Assembly: GCA_963795435.1 (NCBI GenBank)
Contig: CAWCHV010000002.1
Coordinates: 1 to 64,000, forward strand
Source: JAFKFI01 sp963795435
GTDB lineage: Bacteria; Pseudomonadota; Alphaproteobacteria; Acetobacterales; Acetobacteraceae
DNA: 64,000 nt
Reading direction: 5' to 3'
The translations under genes and the position numbers were made by a program. Numbering within the stretch: position 1 is the first letter of the stretch; each line of letters begins with the position of its first letter. Under the pieces are notes generated by a model that saw only the letters and a program-made list of their open reading frames with translations, did no database searches and was not told the origin of the DNA. Shown piece after piece: positions 31,409 to 40,020 of this stretch.

Positions 31409-32155
31409 TCAGGCGCCTTTGTTCCACTCCGGCCGCCCGACGATGCTCACCGGCGGCAGCGGGTAGCGCTCGTTGGGGCGGTCGATCCAGTCCCGGTAGT
31501 CGTAGCGCGCGCCGGGAAAGCCGATCATTCGCCACCCCGCCATGTCGCGGTTGCCGCCATAGACCGGGTCGGCGAAAAAGCCTTCCTTGGCGTTCTGCAG
31601 CAGCAGGTCGAAGAAGGCTTTTCCACTCGTCTCGCCGAGCTGGAGCTCGCGTTTTTCGAGGCTGGTCAGCAGCTTGTCCTTTTGCTCGTCCGGCAGCTGC
31701 GCGAAAGTCTTTCCCGCGAAGCTATCCTTGCAGTGCCTGTCGAGCGCGCCGAGCGCCGTCCGGTAGCGCTGCCCGGGTGTCAGCGGCGACTGGAGGCCCT
31801 GCTCCTCCGTGCCCTCGTGGAAGGGCGGTCGCATATAGAGTCCCTGCGAACTGCCGAACGGACCCGAGAGCTGGCGGTCGATGAACACCGCGCAGCCTAC
31901 GTCTTTCCCGCCGGGCGTATGCGGATCGGGCGGGATTAGCCGGTTCATCAGCGCCTCCACCGCAACGCCCTCCTCGGCGGTGAAATAGGTCCAAGGGCCT
32001 GGCCGAGCTTGATCGGGCGGCGATCCCGCGTTTGGTTTCCAAGGCAGCGCTCCCTGGATTGTCGCGCCCCGCGTGCCGGAGACGGACAGCAGCAGAGCCG
32101 CCGCCGTCGAGGCGAGGAGATCACGGCGGCGAAGGCGCGAGGACGGGCCGGACAT
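31409..32155 (-). CDS. Gluconate 2-dehydrogenase subunit 3 family protein
   Basis: A 248-aa protein with a twin-arginine signal (RLRRRDLLASTAAALLLSVSG) and the domain of the small (gamma) subunit of membrane-bound gluconate 2-dehydrogenase. Recognisable stretches include FFTAEEG-like YFTAEEGVAVEALMNRLIPPD and DWIDRPNERYPLPPVSI near the C-terminus. In intact complexes it works with a GMC flavoprotein and a cytochrome c to oxidise sugar acids in the periplasm and pass electrons to the quinone pool. Here its partner genes, 12 bp downstream, have been deleted, so it is probably orphaned. ATG at 32155 begins the signal peptide. Confidence 0.85.
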   Translation of the reverse strand: MSGPSSRLRRRDLLASTAAALLLSVSGTRGATIQGALPWKPNAGSPPDQARPGPWTYFTAEEGVAVEALMNRLIPPDPHTPGGKDVGCAVFIDRQLSGPFGSSQGLYMRPPFHEGTEEQGLQSPLTPGQRYRTALGALDRHCKDSFAGKTFAQLPDEQKDKLLTSLEKRELQLGETSGKAFFDLLLQNAKEGFFADPVYGGNRDMAGWRMIGFPGARYDYRDWIDRPNERYPLPPVSIVGRPEWNKGA

Positions 32156-32232
32156 GGGATGATTTCCGAGGGACGCCTCGGGCCAACGCACTCCCACGGC
32201 CAAGGTTTCGGGCGCCGCTCGATATCGCTTTG

Positions 32233-33168
32233 CTAGTGTTCCGTCTCCAGCTTCGCGCGCGCGGCGGCGAGAGCGGCGCGCTGTTCGTCGGTCACATCCG
32301 GGAAGGCGAGGTCCAGCCGGTTGAGTGCTTCGTTCATCGCCGCCACCACGACGAGCCTGCTGAACCATTTGTTGTCGGCGGGAACGACGAACCAAGGCGC
32401 GTCGGGTGTCGCGGTGGCGGCGATCGCGTCCTCGTAGACGGCCATGTAGTCGTCCCAGTAGGCGCGCTCGGCGAGGTCGCTGGCGCTGAACTTCCAGTTC
32501 TTCTCGAGCTCGTCGAGCCGCGCGAGGAAGCGCTTCTTCTGCTCGTCCTTCGAGAGATGGAGGAAGAATTTCAGGATCACGGTGCCCTGGCGCGCGAGGT
32601 ATTCCTCCATCGCCGCGATCGACTGCAACCGCTCCTTCCAGATCCGCTTGCCGACCAGTTCGGTCGGCAGGCGCTGCTTGTCAAGAATTTCCGGGTGTAC
32701 GCGGACCACGAGAACGTCCTCGTAGTGGCTGCGATTGAAAATGCCTATGCGTCCGCGTTCGGGCAGGGCGCGCCAGACGCGCCACAGGAAATCGTGCTGG
32801 AGATCCTCGGGGCCGGGCGCCTTGAACGATGTAACCTGCACGCCTTGCGGATTCACCCCTGACATGACGTGCTTGATCGTGCCGTCCTTGCCGGCCGCGT
32901 CCATCGCCTGGAACACGCAGAGCATCGACCAGCGATTCTCCGCATAGAGCTTCTCTTGCGATACGGCGAGGTTCTCGGTTCCGCCCTCCAGCAGCGCCCG
33001 CGCCTGCCCTCGGGACATGAGATGGCCGGCGGTGTCTCCCGGGTCATAATCCTTCAGGCGGAACTTCTTGCCATCCGTGACACGATAGCGATCCACGATC
33101 GCCCTGATCTGCTTGCGGCCGATCTTGTACAGGGTCTCTCTGCCCGCCTCCTGGTCCATGCTCGCCAT
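32233..33168 (-). CDS. Polyphosphate kinase 2 family protein
   Basis: A 311-aa PPK2 enzyme that transfers phosphate between polyphosphate and nucleotides. It has the P-loop MDAAGKDGTIKHVMSGVNPQG (key residues Ala-Ala-Gly-Lys-Asp-Gly), the lid module with RIGIFNRSHYEDVLVVRVHP and the motif ILKFFLHLSKDEQKKR. Its length fits the single-domain class. The start at 33168 is the first clear ATG of the family start; the frame is open a little further. It could regenerate NTPs or build polyphosphate. It converges with nothing and stands apart from the sugar-oxidation remnant. Confidence 0.92.
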   Translation of the reverse strand: MASMDQEAGRETLYKIGRKQIRAIVDRYRVTDGKKFRLKDYDPGDTAGHLMSRGQARALLEGGTENLAVSQEKLYAENRWSMLCVFQAMDAAGKDGTIKHVMSGVNPQGVQVTSFKAPGPEDLQHDFLWRVWRALPERGRIGIFNRSHYEDVLVVRVHPEILDKQRLPTELVGKRIWKERLQSIAAMEEYLARQGTVILKFFLHLSKDEQKKRFLARLDELEKNWKFSASDLAERAYWDDYMAVYEDAIAATATPDAPWFVVPADNKWFSRLVVVAAMNEALNRLDLAFPDVTDEQRAALAAARAKLETEH

Positions 33169-33239
33169 TCCTCCTCAATCGGCCCCTTGCCAGCGGGCGG
33201 ATTCAGGCCGACTATGGCCAGTCCCAGCAACAACTGAAA

Positions 33240-33398
33240 GGAGGTGATCCAGTGTCTCATTGTTTAGTGTCGGCACCGACTGCCGCGGCCTGGATCTCCG
33301 ACGCGACGCTTCGCATCTCGGAGTAGCCTGTCCGCGCGACAGCGGATGCTCACGAACAATGCTGAAGGCTCCGGAGGAAACTCCGGAGCCTTCTCCAT
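33240..33398 (+). other. Structured intergenic region ending in a terminator; possible leader or small RNA
   Basis: Between PPK2 and the SnoaL-like gene the plus strand can form CTCCGA/TCGGAG (with an inner GCGA/TCGC stem) and CTGTC/GACAG hairpins, then the intrinsic terminator at 33365-33400. There is no coding frame with a credible start. The layout resembles an attenuated leader or a short stand-alone RNA. I do not recognise a known riboswitch. Confidence 0.35.
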
Positions 33399-33400
33399 TT
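33365..33400 (+). terminator. Intrinsic terminator upstream of the SnoaL-like gene
   Basis: An 11-bp perfect stem AAGGCTCCGGA / TCCGGAGCCTT (33365-33375 with 33382-33392) with a 6-nt loop and the T-rich tail CTCCATTT. It lies only 55 bp before the next start codon. Confidence 0.7.
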
Positions 33401-33454
33401 CAGGCGTTCGCGTCCAAGGCTAGGATCGGCTGGCTGCGAATGGGAGGAATGCCA

Positions 33455-33859
33455 ATGCCCAGCCTGATCGAGGAGAAGGACGCAATCCGCGACGTCCTCG
33501 CCGAATACTGCTTCTGTATCGACATGAACCGATTTGCCGACATGGCGGCGCTGTTCGCCGAGGACGGCACCTGGGATACCGCGTTCGGCAAGGCCACCGG
33601 CCGCGCGGACATCGCGGCGCTGGTGCGCCGGATCGCCGGCCCGTCCGCACCGCGAGCGCGTCCGATCCACGCCGTTAGCAACGTGGTGATCCGCGTCGAT
33701 GGGGATGCCGCGAAAGTCCAGTCCAACTGGGTGCTGGTGCAGAACAGCGAGCACGGACCAAAAGTCGGCTCGGGCGGCAGCTACGCCGACGAGATGGTCA
33801 AGCAGGACGGTCGCTGGCTGTTCAAATACCGCAAGATCGACCGGTTCATCCACGACTGA
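33455..33859 (+). CDS. SnoaL/NTF2-like fold protein
   Basis: A 134-aa cone-fold protein similar to the SnoaL_4/ring-hydroxylating-beta-type NTF2 family. It begins with an alpha helix (SLIEEKDAIRDVLAEYCFCID), then has the typical MAALFAEDGTWD turn, and ends in strands with GRWLFKYRKIDRF. Related domains act as isomerases, dehydratases or subunits. Its function is unknown. ATG at 33455 follows GGAGG by 7 bases. It heads a catabolic gene run on the plus strand. Confidence 0.75.
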   Translation: MPSLIEEKDAIRDVLAEYCFCIDMNRFADMAALFAEDGTWDTAFGKATGRADIAALVRRIAGPSAPRARPIHAVSNVVIRVDGDAAKVQSNWVLVQNSEHGPKVGSGGSYADEMVKQDGRWLFKYRKIDRFIHD

Positions 33860-33933
33860 TCTCGAGCCACTCGATGGCAGTTCCACCTTGCGTTACGATG
33901 CTGCCGAACTGGCCAGATTGGGGAGAGAGATCG

Positions 33934-34351
33934 ATGCCGGAAGTGACCGTGACCGAGGATGTGCCGATGGGCGCCGACGCCGTATGGAACGTGATCGGGG
34001 ATTTCTCCGGCATCCGCAAATGGGCGGTGCTGGTGAAAGAAGAGTTCGACGGAGGAGACGCCGAACGGGAAGGTCCGCAGCCTCACCATGCCGGACGGCC
34101 GCATCGTGCGCGAACTGCTGGTGAAGGAGGACGCGCACTCCTACACGTACACGCTCGATCGGCCGGACATGAAGGAGTATTTTTCCACCGTGCGGGTGGC
34201 CCCGGTGAGCGGGACCGCGTCGCGCATCGAGCTCACGATCCAGTTCGTACCGGTGGACGAGGGCGCCATCCCCGAGATCGGCGAGCGGCTGACCAAGAAT
34301 GGGCGCGGCAACATCAAGGCGATGAAGCGGGCGCTCGGTCTGCCCGTCTGA
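33934..34351 (+). pseudogene. SRPBCC (polyketide cyclase-like) family protein, frameshifted
   Basis: The N-terminal frame gives VTVTEDVPMGADAVWNVIGD and FSGIRKWAVLVKEEF, the usual start of an SRPBCC lipid/ligand-binding domain. The matching C-terminal half (TPNGKVRSLTMPDGRIVREL) is found one frame over and runs to 34351. One extra base near 34045 explains the break; repaired, the protein is about 138 aa, a normal size. Such proteins often act as ligand-binding or aromatase-like helpers. It may be a sequencing indel rather than a decayed gene. Confidence 0.65.
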
Positions 34352-34426
34352 GGGCGTCCGGCGGGCCGCGTTGATCCCGGTCGGTCGCCTCTCTACGATC
34401 GGGGCAACGGACCGGGAGGACGGATC

Positions 34427-35491
34427 ATGCGGCCACGGATTGCGATCGTCGGGACTGGCGCGGTGGGCGGATATGCCGGCGCCCACATGGCGCATGCGGG
34501 CGAGGATATCGTCTTCATCGACTTCTGGCCGGAGCACGTCGAGACGATGCGGGCCAAGGGGCTCCGCATCTCGCATCTGCGGGACGTGCCGGAATTCACC
34601 GTGCAGGTGAACGCGCTGCACATCACGGACCTGCAGCAGCTCGCCAAGCGGAAGCCGATCGACATCGCCTTCGTCTGCGTGAAATCCTACGACACCGCCT
34701 GGGCGACGACGATGGTCGCGCAGTATCTCGCGCCGAACGGCTTCGTCGTCTCGCTGCAGAACTGCATGAACGAGGAGACGGTCGCCTCGGTGGTCGGCTG
34801 GGGCCGCACGCTGGGCTCGATCGCCAGCTCGATCACCGTCGATCTGTGCGAGCCGGGCCATGTCCGCCGCGCTGCCGGCAAGAGCGGGGCGCGGCACACG
34901 GTTTTCCGGGTCGGCGAGGTGCACGGCCGGATCACCGACCGCGTGAAGGAGGTCCACAGACTTGTGGCCTATGCCGACAGCGCGCAGGTCACGTCGAATC
35001 TGTGGGGCGAGCGGTGGTCGAAGCTGGTGACCAACGTGATGGGCAACGGCCTCTCCGCCTGCACCGGTCTCATCAGCAAGGACATCATCCAGGACGATAC
35101 GCTGCGGCACTTCTCGTCGCGGCTCGGCAGCGAGGCGATCCGCGTCGGGCAGGCGCTCGGCTACGAGCTGGAGGAGATCCTGCATTTGCCGCCGGAGACC
35201 ATCGCGCGGGCCGGCGAGGGCGATGCGGAGGCGACGCGCGCGGTCGACGAGCACCGTCTCGCCGAGACGCGGAAGGCGGGCGGCGGCGAGCATCGGCCGT
35301 CGATGGGCCAGGACATGATGAAGGGCCGCCGCACGGAGATCCAGTTCCTCAACGGCTTCATCGTGCGCAAGGGCCAGGAGATCGGCTACGCCACGCCGGC
35401 GAACGCCGCGTTGACCGACATCGTCACGCGGGTCGAGAAAGGCGAGCTGCGGCCTGACAAGCGGCACATCATCGACCTGCGGCTGAACTGA
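34427..35491 (+). CDS. Ketopantoate reductase (ApbA/PanE) family protein
   Basis: A 354-aa NADPH-dependent 2-oxoacid reductase-like protein. It has the Rossmann motif IVGTGAVGGYAGAHMA at the N-terminus and the family SLQNCMNEE segment; the catalytic Lys lies in the helical region ERWSKLVTNVMGN. It is longer than the true pantothenate enzyme (about 300 aa) and sits among catabolic genes, so it may reduce another 2-oxo acid. It is followed after 15 bp by a TauD-type gene, suggesting cotranscription. Confidence 0.82.
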   Translation: MRPRIAIVGTGAVGGYAGAHMAHAGEDIVFIDFWPEHVETMRAKGLRISHLRDVPEFTVQVNALHITDLQQLAKRKPIDIAFVCVKSYDTAWATTMVAQYLAPNGFVVSLQNCMNEETVASVVGWGRTLGSIASSITVDLCEPGHVRRAAGKSGARHTVFRVGEVHGRITDRVKEVHRLVAYADSAQVTSNLWGERWSKLVTNVMGNGLSACTGLISKDIIQDDTLRHFSSRLGSEAIRVGQALGYELEEILHLPPETIARAGEGDAEATRAVDEHRLAETRKAGGGEHRPSMGQDMMKGRRTEIQFLNGFIVRKGQEIGYATPANAALTDIVTRVEKGELRPDKRHIIDLRLN

Positions 35492-35506
35492 AGGGAGGGC
35501 CGGACA

Positions 35507-36379
35507 ATGAACGTCATACGGAACTCGAAATACCAGCGGATCGAGACGCACAAGATCGCCGGCGCACTGGGCGCGGAGGTCGAGGGGGTCGATCTTTCGC
35601 AGGAGCTCGACGACGAGACGCTGGGTGAAATCCGCGGCGCCCTGCTGGAGAATTGCGTCATCTTCTTCCGCGATCAGTCGTTCACACCGGATCAGCAGCT
35701 CGCCTTCGCGCGGCGCTGGGGCGAGATCCATCTGCATCCGTTCATGGAGGGGATGCCGTCTCACCCGGAGATCCTGGAGATCGTCAAGACGCCTGCCGAC
35801 AAGAAGAACTTCGGTGGCTCGTGGCACACCGACCAGATGTTCTCGCCGCAGCCGGCGATGGGCACCATGCTGTACGCCAAGGAAGTGCCCTCGGCCGGTG
35901 GCGACACCATGTTCACCAACCAGTATCTTGCGTACGAAACTCTGTCCGACGGCATGAAGCGGATGATCGCGGACCTTCGCACGGTCTGCGTCGGCGACCA
36001 CTTCAAGGGTCACGGCGGCAAATCGCGCAAGGAAATGTACGCCGGCAAGACCACGATGCGCGTCAAGGACCCCGGCGACGTGCAGACCACCTCGGTGCAT
36101 CCGCTGGTCCGCACGCATCCCGAGACCGGGCGCAGGTCGCTCTATATCGGCGGCCACGTGCAGTATTTCGAGGGCATGACGGACGATGAGAGCCAGCAGC
36201 TGATCGACTTCCTGATGAAGCACTCGATCCGGCCGGAGTTCACTTGCCGATTCCGCTGGCAGACCGGCTCGATGGCGTTCTGGGACAATCGCTGCGTCCA
36301 GCATTTCGCCATCAACGACTACCCGGCGGAAGCGCGGATCATGCATCGCATTACCGTGTGCGGCGATACGCCGTTCTGA
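35507..36379 (+). CDS. TauD/TfdA-family 2-oxoglutarate-dependent dioxygenase
   Basis: A 290-aa Fe(II)/2-oxoglutarate oxygenase that couples decarboxylation of 2-oxoglutarate to hydroxylation of a substrate. The metal-binding HxD is in GSWHTDQMF (about residues 107-109) and the distal His is near the C-terminus in IMHRITVCGD, with the 2-oxoglutarate Arg in the same segment. The substrate (taurine, phenoxyacetate, an alkyl sulfate or another acid) cannot be chosen. It is the fourth of a plus-strand run, 9 bp before the next gene. A second member lies at 63454. Confidence 0.9.
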   Translation: MNVIRNSKYQRIETHKIAGALGAEVEGVDLSQELDDETLGEIRGALLENCVIFFRDQSFTPDQQLAFARRWGEIHLHPFMEGMPSHPEILEIVKTPADKKNFGGSWHTDQMFSPQPAMGTMLYAKEVPSAGGDTMFTNQYLAYETLSDGMKRMIADLRTVCVGDHFKGHGGKSRKEMYAGKTTMRVKDPGDVQTTSVHPLVRTHPETGRRSLYIGGHVQYFEGMTDDESQQLIDFLMKHSIRPEFTCRFRWQTGSMAFWDNRCVQHFAINDYPAEARIMHRITVCGDTPF

Positions 36380-36388
36380 GGTTGCGTC

Positions 36389-37435
36389 ATGCGGGTTTTC
36401 ACCAGTCTGCCGTTGCGCGAGTGGCGCGAGGTCGCTCCGGCGGCGTGTGACGCGGAGGCGGCCGGGTTCGACGCGGTGATGACGGTCGAGCTGGGGCACG
36501 ATGTCTTCGCCCCGCTCGCTTTCGCCGCTCTCGCGACGGAGCGGGTCGAGCTCACGCCCTCGATCGCGGTCGCCTTCCCGCGCAGCCCGACGGTGCTGGC
36601 GAGCCAGGCTTGGGATTTGCAGGCGAACTCGCGCGGCCGTTTCGTGCTCGGCCTCGGCAGCCAGGTGAAGGGGCATAACGAACGCCGCTTCGGCATCCCG
36701 TGGAGCCCGCCGGCGCCACGCTTGCGCGAGTACGTCCAGGCGCTGCGGGCGATCTGGCGCTGCTGGGAGACCCGCGGAAAGCTCGACTTTCAAGGCGAGC
36801 ACTACAAGCTTACCTTGATGACGCCGGATTTCTCACCGGAGCCGACCGGGTTGCCGATGGTGCCGGTGACGATCTCCGCCGTCGGCGAGGCGATGCTGCG
36901 CGTCGCCGGCCAGGTGTGCGACGGCGTGCGGCTGCATCCGCTGTGCTCACGGCGCTACCTGGAAGAAATCTGCCTGCCGCGGATCATGGAGGGAATGCGG
37001 CGGAGCGGCCGCTCGCGCGCGCATTTCGACGTTCACGGCGGCGGTTTCGTCGCATCCGGGCCGGACGGGGCGTCGGTCGCGAGCGCGATGGACGTGGTGC
37101 GGCGGCGCATCGGCTTCTATGGATCGACGCGCACCTATCTGCCGATCCTGGCGCTGCATGGGCTCGAGGAGCTGGGCCACAAGCTGCACCAGATGTCCGT
37201 GCAGGGCCGCTGGGGCGACATGGCGGCCGAGGTTTCCGATGACGTGGTACGGATTTTCGCCGCGTGCGGTACTTACCAGGAAATCGCCTTGTCGATTGAG
37301 CGGCGGTTCGGGGGTGCGGCGGATTCCATCGATATGAATTTTCCCGTCGGAACGCCGCTCGGCTTGCGGCGCGAGTTGGTGAGCGATATCCGCCGCATTC
37401 CGCATAGCTTCGCCGGCTTCGACACGAACTGGTAG
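36389..37435 (+). CDS. LLM-class flavin-dependent oxidoreductase (TIGR03617-like)
   Basis: A 348-aa TIM-barrel oxidoreductase of the luciferase-like monooxygenase superfamily, which uses FMN or F420. It contains SPTVLASQAWDLQANSRGRFVLGLGSQVKGH, a family signature, and residues consistent with the TIGR03617 group. Whether it uses FMN or F420 is not decidable here. Nine bases separate it from the dioxygenase gene and six from a second LLM gene, so the three probably form an operon. Confidence 0.88.
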   Translation: MRVFTSLPLREWREVAPAACDAEAAGFDAVMTVELGHDVFAPLAFAALATERVELTPSIAVAFPRSPTVLASQAWDLQANSRGRFVLGLGSQVKGHNERRFGIPWSPPAPRLREYVQALRAIWRCWETRGKLDFQGEHYKLTLMTPDFSPEPTGLPMVPVTISAVGEAMLRVAGQVCDGVRLHPLCSRRYLEEICLPRIMEGMRRSGRSRAHFDVHGGGFVASGPDGASVASAMDVVRRRIGFYGSTRTYLPILALHGLEELGHKLHQMSVQGRWGDMAAEVSDDVVRIFAACGTYQEIALSIERRFGGAADSIDMNFPVGTPLGLRRELVSDIRRIPHSFAGFDTNW

Positions 37436-37441
37436 CGCGAC

Positions 37442-38434
37442 ATGGCCCTCAAACTCGACGACAGGCTGCGCATTGGCGTGCAGACCGTCCATCGCCGCAC
37501 CGAGCCGGCTAGCGGTCCGTGGCTGCCGAGGATCGAGGAGCTTGTCGAACTTGTGGAACTCGTGGACCGCAGCGGCTACAACTCGCTCTGGGTCGGCGAT
37601 CATGTCTCCTTCCCGCTGCCGATCCTCGACCCGCTGCTGCAGCTCGGGCAGGCGGCGGTGGTCAGCCGGCGGCTGATCCTCGGAACGTCGGTCTATCTGC
37701 TGCCGCTGCGGCATCCCGCGCCGGTGGCGAAGCAGGTTGCCACCCTGGATCATCTGACCGAAGGACGGCTGATCTTCGGCGTCGGGGTCGGCGGGGAGTT
37801 CCCCAAGGAGTACGAGGTCTGCGGCGTGCCGCACAATGAGCGTGGCGCCCGACTGGCCGAGGGTGTGGACGTGTTGCGCAAGCTGTGGACCGGCGAGAAG
37901 GTCAGCCATACCGGGAAATTCTATGGCGGCTTCACCGACGTTGCGATGCACCCGCCACCGCGTCAGCCGAACGGGCCGCCGATCTGGTTCGCGGGACGCA
38001 CCGATGCCGCGCTGCGACGGATCGGCCGGATCGGCGATGGCTGGCTCTCTTACGTCGTCACGCCCGACATGTACCGCGCCGGCCTCGACAAGATCGCGCA
38101 GGCCGCCGACTTGGCGGGGCGGAACGTGCCGTGCTTCGGCGCCGGCCATCTGCTGTTCACCCGTGTCGATGACACGTACGAGAAAGCGCTCGATGCCGCG
38201 ACGGAGACGCTGAGCGTTCGGTACGCGATGGACTTTCGCAAGGCGGCGCAACGCTACTGCGCGCTCGGACGGCCGGAGCAGATCGTCGAGACGATTCGCG
38301 GCTTCCATGCGGCGGGTCTGCGGCATCTGATCCTCGATTTGCTCGGTCCCTACGAGGAGCGCAATCGGCAAATCGAATGGTTTGCGTCGGAAGCGATGCC
38401 ACTCTTGCGGGATCTGACTGGTCAGGCGGCGTGA
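37442..38434 (+). CDS. LLM-class flavin-dependent oxidoreductase
   Basis: A 330-aa luciferase-like monooxygenase paralogue. It shows SLWVGDHVSFPLPILDPLLQ, the VYLLPLRHP loop, and LTEGRLIFGVGVGGEFPKEY, the typical phosphate-binding region of this superfamily. The last 13 bp overlap the end of the convergent acyl-CoA ligase gene. Its pairing with a second LLM gene and a TauD oxygenase suggests oxidative opening of a ring or removal of a heteroatom. Confidence 0.88.
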   Translation: MALKLDDRLRIGVQTVHRRTEPASGPWLPRIEELVELVELVDRSGYNSLWVGDHVSFPLPILDPLLQLGQAAVVSRRLILGTSVYLLPLRHPAPVAKQVATLDHLTEGRLIFGVGVGGEFPKEYEVCGVPHNERGARLAEGVDVLRKLWTGEKVSHTGKFYGGFTDVAMHPPPRQPNGPPIWFAGRTDAALRRIGRIGDGWLSYVVTPDMYRAGLDKIAQAADLAGRNVPCFGAGHLLFTRVDDTYEKALDAATETLSVRYAMDFRKAAQRYCALGRPEQIVETIRGFHAAGLRHLILDLLGPYEERNRQIEWFASEAMPLLRDLTGQAA

Positions 38435-39996
38435 TCGCTCGCTGAGAGCAATTCCTGCACGCCGCGCTTGCTGATCTTCCCGGTGTCGGTGAGCGGCACG
38501 ACGTCCGCCCTGACGAGCAGGATGCGGCGGGGGACCTTGAAAGCGGCGCCCTGGGCGCGACAATGCCGTTCGAGTTCCGCGGGCGTCGCGCTCACCCCGT
38601 CGCGCAGCACGACCAGCGCCGCGAGGATTTCCTCGCGCTCCGGATCGGGCAGTCCGACCACCACGGCTTGGCGCACCGCCGGATGTGCCTGCAGGATTTC
38701 TTCAACCTCCGCCGGCGCCACATTGATGCCGCCGGTCTTCACCAGCTCCTTGATCCGGCTCACGAAGCGTAGTCCGCCCGCTTCGTCCAGGCTCGCAAGG
38801 TCGCCCGTATAGAACCAGCCATCGGCGTCAATAGCGGCGCGGGTGGTTTCCTCGTCCTTGAAGTAGCCCCGCGTGACGAACCCACGGATGCGGACCTCGC
38901 CGGTTTCTCCGGCAGCGAGTTGCGTGCGCGTAGCCGGATCGACGATTTCGACCTCGGTGCCAGGCAGCGCCGTGCCGCTGATCCGCGCGCGCGCCTCCAA
39001 CGGCGCCTTGCAGTCCGTCACCATGCTGTTGCCGTAGCCCTCGGTCAGCCCGTAGCAAGAGGTGATCTCGGGGACGCCGAGGCTCGCCATCAGCTTCACC
39101 GATTGCGGTAGGGTGATGCCGGTGCGCAGCGAGGAAAGGTCCCGACGCGCGCGGTCGGGGTGGGCCTGCATGGCAAGCGCCATGTTCGGCATGGCGTACA
39201 GCACCGTGCATCGCTCGCGCTCGATCAGCTCAAGGCTCCGTCCGGTGTCGAAGCTGTCCTGCAGGACGACGCTGCCGCCGTGGGTCATCATCGCGAGCAG
39301 CGCGTTGGCGCAGCCGAAACTCCAGAACAGCGAGACGACCATCAGGATCCGGTCCCGCTCGGTCAGATGCAGCCGCTCGCCGATGCCGTGCATGTTGCGG
39401 ATCAGGCCCTCGTGCAGCAGCGGCACCGCCTTGGAACGCGCGGTCGAGCCTGAGGTGAACAGCAGATACGCCATGTCGTCCGGCCGCACGGTGGCCTGTG
39501 CGGTGTCGAGCACCGTATCTGGCACGCCGCCCATCGCGCGTAGCGCGGCGTAGTTCAGCGCGCCCGGAGGCAGCCTGCCGCCAAGGCAGACGATGTGCCG
39601 CAATTCGGGAAGCTCGCTCATCCCTTCCAGCTCGGCGACGTAGTCGTGCTTGAGATAGCGGTCGGTCATCACCAGAACGGCGGCGCCGCTGAGGCGTAGC
39701 GCGTGGTGCAACTCGCGCCGTCGCCACCATGTGTTCAGCGCGACCAGCGCCGCGCCGAGCATGGTCACGGCGAAATCGACCAGCAACCATTCCGCGCGGT
39801 TGCCCATCAGAACGGCGACCCGGTCGCTCCGGCGGACGCCGAGCGCGTGGAAGCTCCGCGCGAGGCGACGCGCTTCGGCACGAAACTCCGCGTAGGTGAA
39901 GCGCCGGTCGCCGTCGATCAGGAAGACGCGATCGGGGTAGCGGCCCGCCATCTCGTCGAGCAGATCGGGGAGCGTGCGGCCGGCGGGCATCTGCAT
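38422..39996 (-). CDS. AMP-forming acyl-CoA synthetase/ligase
   Basis: A 524-aa ANL-superfamily enzyme that activates a carboxylate to its adenylate and then its CoA thioester. The ATP/AMP-binding signature YLLFTSGSTARSKAVPL (about 180), the A5 motif SCYGLTEGYGNS, the A7 motif YTGDLASLDEAGGLRFVSRIKELVKTGG and the C-terminal GKISKRG lysine are present. The substrate is unknown; the cluster suggests a small aromatic or fatty acid. It is followed on the same strand, after 24 bp, by two acyl-CoA dehydrogenase genes upstream in order of transcription. Confidence 0.92.
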   Translation of the reverse strand: MQMPAGRTLPDLLDEMAGRYPDRVFLIDGDRRFTYAEFRAEARRLARSFHALGVRRSDRVAVLMGNRAEWLLVDFAVTMLGAALVALNTWWRRRELHHALRLSGAAVLVMTDRYLKHDYVAELEGMSELPELRHIVCLGGRLPPGALNYAALRAMGGVPDTVLDTAQATVRPDDMAYLLFTSGSTARSKAVPLLHEGLIRNMHGIGERLHLTERDRILMVVSLFWSFGCANALLAMMTHGGSVVLQDSFDTGRSLELIERERCTVLYAMPNMALAMQAHPDRARRDLSSLRTGITLPQSVKLMASLGVPEITSCYGLTEGYGNSMVTDCKAPLEARARISGTALPGTEVEIVDPATRTQLAAGETGEVRIRGFVTRGYFKDEETTRAAIDADGWFYTGDLASLDEAGGLRFVSRIKELVKTGGINVAPAEVEEILQAHPAVRQAVVVGLPDPEREEILAALVVLRDGVSATPAELERHCRAQGAAFKVPRRILLVRADVVPLTDTGKISKRGVQELLSASDHAA

Positions 39997-40020
39997 GGGC
40001 GCGAACCGGCCGCCTCGCGC

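Noticed and set aside
33236..33252. Sequence AAAGGAGGTGATCC, the complement of the 16S rRNA 3' end
   Set aside because: It matches the anti-Shine-Dalgarno tail on the minus strand, but no other rRNA sequence is adjacent and the match is short, so it is treated as chance.
33893..36802. Long minus-strand open frame of 969 codons
   Set aside because: It lies opposite five well-supported plus-strand genes and shows only Arg/Ala-rich high-GC composition with no domain.
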